From positions 1 to 47,352 of the forward strand of contig RZYW01000006.1 of assembly GCA_009930175.1 (NCBI GenBank): DNA of 47,352 bases. Reading direction: 5' to 3'. Both the position numbers and the translations under genes were made by a program. Source of the stretch: Clostridia bacterium. GTDB taxonomy: Bacteria; Bacillota; Peptococcia; Peptococcales; SKKY01. Positions 44,398 to 47,352 of this stretch are shown in pieces. A model generated the notes under the pieces. The model saw only the letters and a program-made list of their open reading frames with translations, ran no database searches and had not been told where the DNA came from. Positions within the stretch are counted from its first letter, which is position 1, and every line of letters starts with the position of its first letter.

Positions 44398-46227
44398 TTA
44401 TGCACCCTGACTATATTTTTTGTACTTATTTTGCTTATCTCTTTCATTTTTAGAAAGATATATCTTTCTAAGACGGAAAGTTTTAGGAGTAATTTCAAGA
44501 TATTCATCTTCTGCAAGATAGGTAAGAGCTTGCTCAAGACTTAGAGCTTTCTTCCCTTTTAGTTTAATTGCATCATCTTTACCAGAAGAACGTACATTGG
44601 TTTGTTGCTTTTGTTTGCAAACATTTAATGTCAGATCTTCATCTTTTTTATTCTCTCCAACTATCATTCCTTCATATACATCAGTTCCAGGATCAACAAA
44701 AAGAGTTCCTCTTTCTTCAGCGGACTGTAATGCATATCCAGTAGTTGTTCCAGTTTCCCAGGAAACAAGAACTCCATTTTTACGGTCTGATATTTCTCCT
44801 GACATAGGTCTGTAGTCAACAAATGAGTGATTTAAAATTCCATAACCTCTTGTTTCTGTAAGGAAATCTGTTCTTAAACCAATTACACCTCTTGAAGGAA
44901 TTTCGTATTTTATTTTTACGTTTCCTCCAATATTTGCCATATCAATCATATCAGCCTTTTTTCTGCTTAGAAGGTCCATTACAGCACCAAGGTGTTCTTC
45001 TGGAGTTTCTACAAAAAGAAGTTCATAAGGTTCCATTTTTTTACCATCAATTTCTTTTACAATAATTTGTGGTCTTGATACCTGGAACTCAATACCTTCA
45101 CGACGAAGTTTTTCAATAATAACCGCAAGGTGAAGTTCTCCTCTTCCTGCAACAGAAAATACTTCCGCTTTATCAGTTTTTTCAATTCTTAAAGAAACGT
45201 CCGTATGCATTTCTTTCATTAATCTGGCTTCAAGCTTTCTGGCAGTGAATGGATCTCCATCTTTACCAGCAAATGGTGAGTCGTTAACAAGAAAATTCAT
45301 TTGTAATGTTGGTTCTTCAATAATTACTCTGTCCAGGGGAGCTACTTTGCCCATTTCGCAAAGTGTATCTCCAACACTAATCTCACCAACACCAGCAATA
45401 GCAACAATTTCTCCAGCTTCCGCCTCTTCAACTTCAATACGTTTTAATCCAGAAAAAGCATATAGCTTAGTAATTTTTTGTCTGTCAGTTTTACCATCAT
45501 TTTTTGCAATCTCAACTGGCATATTAAGTTTAATTTTCCCATTTCTTACAACACCAATACCAATTTTTCCAAGAAAATCACTATAATCTAAAAGTGTAAT
45601 CTGAAGCTGAAGATCATTCTCTACATCTCCTGCTGGAGCAGAAATATGTTCTATAATTTCTTTAAATAATGGTTCAAGATCTGTTCCAAGATTATCTGGT
45701 GTTGTTGATGCAATACCCTGAATACCAGAAGCATAAAGAACAGGGAAATCCAACTGATCTTCATGTGCACCAAGATCTATAAATAAATCAATAACTTCAT
45801 CAATAACTTCTGCTGGTCTGATAAAATCTCTATCCATTTTATTAATTACTACAATTGGCTTTAAATTTTCTTCAAGGGCTTTTTTTAATACAAACTTCGT
45901 TTGAGGCATGCAACCCTCATATGCATCAATAACAAGTAAAACTCCATCAACCATTTTCATGATACGTTCTACTTCTCCACCAAAATCAGCGTGACCTGGT
46001 GTATCTATAATATTTATTCTGTAATCGCCGTAATCAACAGCTGTATTTTTTGCTAATATTGTAATTCCTTTTTCTCTTTCAAGATCATTGCTGTCCATAA
46101 CTCTCTCAATAACTTTCTCGTTACTGCGGAAATTGCCTGTTTGCATAAGCATTTTGTCAACCAAAGTGGTTTTACCATGATCAACGTGAGCAATTATGGC
46201 GATGTTTCTAATTAGTTCCTTTTTCAA
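44398..46227 (-). CDS. typA: Ribosome-associated GTPase TypA/BipA
   Basis: Translational GTPase related to EF-G and LepA that aids 50S assembly and stress/cold adaptation; 609 residues. G domain with AHVDHGKTTL, RGITILAKN, DTPGHADFGGEV and NKMDRD, then the domain II/III region and the BipA-specific C-terminal domain ending DEYLEITPKTFRLRK. The start is TTG 46227 with SD GGGAGGA 5-7 bases upstream; ATG 46242 lies within or before that SD. It has its own promoter and a terminator-like hairpin immediately before the SD. Confidence 0.95.
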   Translation of the reverse strand: MKKELIRNIAIIAHVDHGKTTLVDKMLMQTGNFRSNEKVIERVMDSNDLEREKGITILAKNTAVDYGDYRINIIDTPGHADFGGEVERIMKMVDGVLLVIDAYEGCMPQTKFVLKKALEENLKPIVVINKMDRDFIRPAEVIDEVIDLFIDLGAHEDQLDFPVLYASGIQGIASTTPDNLGTDLEPLFKEIIEHISAPAGDVENDLQLQITLLDYSDFLGKIGIGVVRNGKIKLNMPVEIAKNDGKTDRQKITKLYAFSGLKRIEVEEAEAGEIVAIAGVGEISVGDTLCEMGKVAPLDRVIIEEPTLQMNFLVNDSPFAGKDGDPFTARKLEARLMKEMHTDVSLRIEKTDKAEVFSVAGRGELHLAVIIEKLRREGIEFQVSRPQIIVKEIDGKKMEPYELLFVETPEEHLGAVMDLLSRKKADMIDMANIGGNVKIKYEIPSRGVIGLRTDFLTETRGYGILNHSFVDYRPMSGEISDRKNGVLVSWETGTTTGYALQSAEERGTLFVDPGTDVYEGMIVGENKKDEDLTLNVCKQKQQTNVRSSGKDDAIKLKGKKALSLEQALTYLAEDEYLEITPKTFRLRKIYLSKNERDKQNKYKKYSQGA

Positions 46228-46242
46228 ATGTATTCCTCCCAT

Positions 46243-46268
46243 AAAAAATAGAGCCGTTTTGGCTCTAT
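46243..46268 (-). terminator. Terminator-like hairpin directly before the typA ribosome binding site
   Basis: Minus strand: stem ATAGAGCC / GGCTCTAT with loop AAAAC, followed by T at 46243-46248. The typA SD (46232-46238) starts only about 5 bases on, leaving no room for a promoter between them. Confidence 0.8.
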
Positions 46269-46288
46269 AACTATCACAAAGCTTTTTA

Positions 46289-46317
46289 ATTATAAAGACT
46301 AATCAGCATTTGTGCAA
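46289..46317 (-). promoter_or_regulatory. Sigma-A promoter of typA
   Basis: Minus strand: -35 TTGCAC (46312-46317), 17-base spacer, perfect -10 TATAAT (46289-46294). The predicted start near 46282 gives a leader of about 55 bases that contains the hairpin at 46243-46268. Confidence 0.65.
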
Positions 46318-46334
46318 TATTTATTTATTTAAAT

Positions 46335-47138
46335 TTACATTAATTTTTCAATGACCTTCTTAATTTTTTCAAGATTCTCACCTTTGTAATCTTCAACTTT
46401 CCCTTCATTTGCCAGTGCAATAAATTCCGGGTCTGTTTCAAGAGATGTAATTAATTCTAATCCACATTCCTCAGCCATTTTACCAGCATAACTTTCTCCA
46501 AAAGGTTTAATTACTTCGTTGCAGCCGGGGCATGAAATATATGCCATATTTTCCACAACTCCCAAAATAGGAATATCCATTTTTTCCATCATTCTTACTG
46601 CCTTTTTTACAACCATATTTGTTACATCTTGAGGACCCGTAACCATTACAACTTCATCTACCGGAATACTTTGCATTACTGTCAATGGAATATCCCCAGT
46701 TCCAGGAGGAAGGTCTATAAGCAGAAAGTCCAGGTTAGCCCAAATAACCTCTTCCCAAAATTGCTTAATTACACCTGAAAGAATCGGTCCTCTCCATAAT
46801 ACAGGATCATCTTTATTTTCTAATAATAAATTTATTGACATTACAATAATGTTATCTCTGCTTTTAACTGGTAAAACTCCCAATTCCATTTTTTCAGGTA
46901 CAGCGTCTATACCAAATAGTCTGGGAATACTGGGACCTGTTAAATCTGCATCTAAAATTCCGACTTTGTACCCATTTTTCTTTAATGCTACTGCAATTAG
47001 TGCGGTTATTGATGACTTGCCCACTCCACCCTTACCGCTGGCAATTCCTACTACTTTATTAATATTATTTGTTATCCCATTCCCAATTTTGTCTTCTGGT
47101 ATATCCATTCTTTTTTTCTTGTCATGATCATGTCCCAA
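46335..47138 (-). CDS. Mrp/NBP35-type iron-sulfur carrier P-loop ATPase
   Basis: Mrp-family ATPase of about 267 residues that binds and delivers Fe-S clusters. Deviant Walker A GKGGVGKSS is near residue 35, followed by the DADLTGPSIPR switch segment, Walker B-like LLIDLPPGTGD, and the cluster-ligand motif CPGC (near residue 210). Start: the SD AAGGTG is 6 bases from a TTG at 47138; a GTG at 47147 overlaps the SD. It is separate from typA. The N-terminus is short and His/Asp/Lys-rich and lacks the DUF59 domain seen in some homologues. Confidence 0.92.
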   Translation of the reverse strand: MGHDHDKKKRMDIPEDKIGNGITNNINKVVGIASGKGGVGKSSITALIAVALKKNGYKVGILDADLTGPSIPRLFGIDAVPEKMELGVLPVKSRDNIIVMSINLLLENKDDPVLWRGPILSGVIKQFWEEVIWANLDFLLIDLPPGTGDIPLTVMQSIPVDEVVMVTGPQDVTNMVVKKAVRMMEKMDIPILGVVENMAYISCPGCNEVIKPFGESYAGKMAEECGLELITSLETDPEFIALANEGKVEDYKGENLEKIKKVIEKLM

Positions 47139-47190
47139 AGAAAACACCTTCTTTTTTATATTAATTATTATATTCTAGTACATAATCAAA

Positions 47191-47218
47191 GAAAAAAAAA
47201 GACCCACATAAAGTGGGT
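47191..47218 (-). terminator. Terminator after the membrane-protein gene at the window edge
   Basis: Minus strand: stem ACCCAC / GTGGGT with loop TTTAT, followed by C and a run of nine T (47192-47200). It ends the transcript of the partial gene upstream. Confidence 0.85.
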
Positions 47219-47253
47219 AGAGTTGACTAACTAATAACAAAATTAATTTTAAA

Positions 47254-47352
47254 TTATAATCCTAATACATGGAACATTAATGGCAAAGCAGCAAAACCAA
47301 TCGCTACGTTAACCGCACCAGCAACTTTTGTTAAAACTGGGCTTGGCTTATA
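47254..47352 (-). CDS. C-terminal fragment of a probable membrane protein
   Basis: The open frame entering from the window edge encodes the last 32 residues of a protein, ending LPLMFHVLGL. The stretch from about residue 9 to the end is hydrophobic with Ala, Val, Gly and Phe, consistent with a final membrane helix, for example of a transporter. I cannot assign a family from this fragment. A strong terminator follows, which supports it being a real gene end. Confidence 0.55.
   Translation of the reverse strand, partial: YKPSPVLTKVAGAVNVAIGFAALPLMFHVLGL

Noticed and set aside
44343-44537. Minus-strand frame overlapping the end of typA
   Set aside because: It lies in another frame over the typA 3' end and the ANTAR promoter region; the protein is not recognisable and typA coding is certain.

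Overview
The window looks like chromosomal core sequence from a low-GC, Gram-positive-type anaerobe (Clostridia or Halanaerobiales-like Firmicutes). Evidence for this: AT-rich coding, strong AGGAGG-type ribosome binding sites, frequent TTG/GTG starts, a perfect CIRCE element before hrcA, L27 with the N-terminal extension plus its protease Prp, and the classic Firmicutes order hemW-lepA / hrcA-grpE-dnaK-dnaJ-prmA-rsmE / rpsU-yqeY / phoH-pgpH-ybeY-dgkA-cdd-era. Sporulation genes that often sit in these loci (yqfC/yqfD before phoH; gpr/spoIIP between rpsT and lepA) are absent here, which suggests, but does not prove, a non-sporulating lineage. Nearly everything is on the minus strand; only rpsT and one cell-wall hydrolase gene are on the plus strand. 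I see no tRNA, rRNA, CRISPR array, insertion sequence or prophage. No gap between genes exceeds about 200 bases.

Reading in the direction of transcription (right to left): a membrane-protein tail cut by the window edge (47254-47352) ends at a terminator; mrp and typA follow, typA behind its own promoter and a hairpin/T-run. Next is the most interesting part, an ANTAR regulator-glnB-amtB nitrogen cluster (41735-44365). The ANTAR gene has a strong promoter and a leader with an ANTAR-type hexaloop hairpin overlapping a terminator. A second such hairpin/terminator pair lies between the ANTAR gene and glnB. A ClC-type anion transporter and a convergent plus-strand secreted glucosaminidase follow.

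From 37872 down to 29443 lie a TIGR03960/DUF2344 radical-SAM pair, rng, a metallophosphoesterase, the L21 leader with rplU-prp-rpmA, obgE, a DUF975 membrane protein and comEA. ilvD and a GGDEF-EAL protein separate comEA from comEC. Next come a D,D-carboxypeptidase homologue that appears to have lost its catalytic residues, and holA, which converges on rpsT at a bidirectional terminator.

From 21261 down to 1 the order is murJ, lepA, hemW, the CIRCE-controlled hrcA-grpE-dnaK-dnaJ chaperone operon running into prmA-rsmE-mtaB-hit, then rpsU-yqeY with their own promoter and terminator, nfeD-floA with two small unknown genes, and phoH-pgpH-ybeY-dgkA-cdd-era. Many junctions are overlapping (ATGA or TAATG), implying translational coupling.

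The candidate unusual system is the ANTAR-glnB-amtB unit: an RNA-binding antiterminator with a degenerate receiver domain that appears to control its own leader and the downstream PII/ammonium-transporter genes. The PII protein itself lacks the usual modifiable Tyr51.
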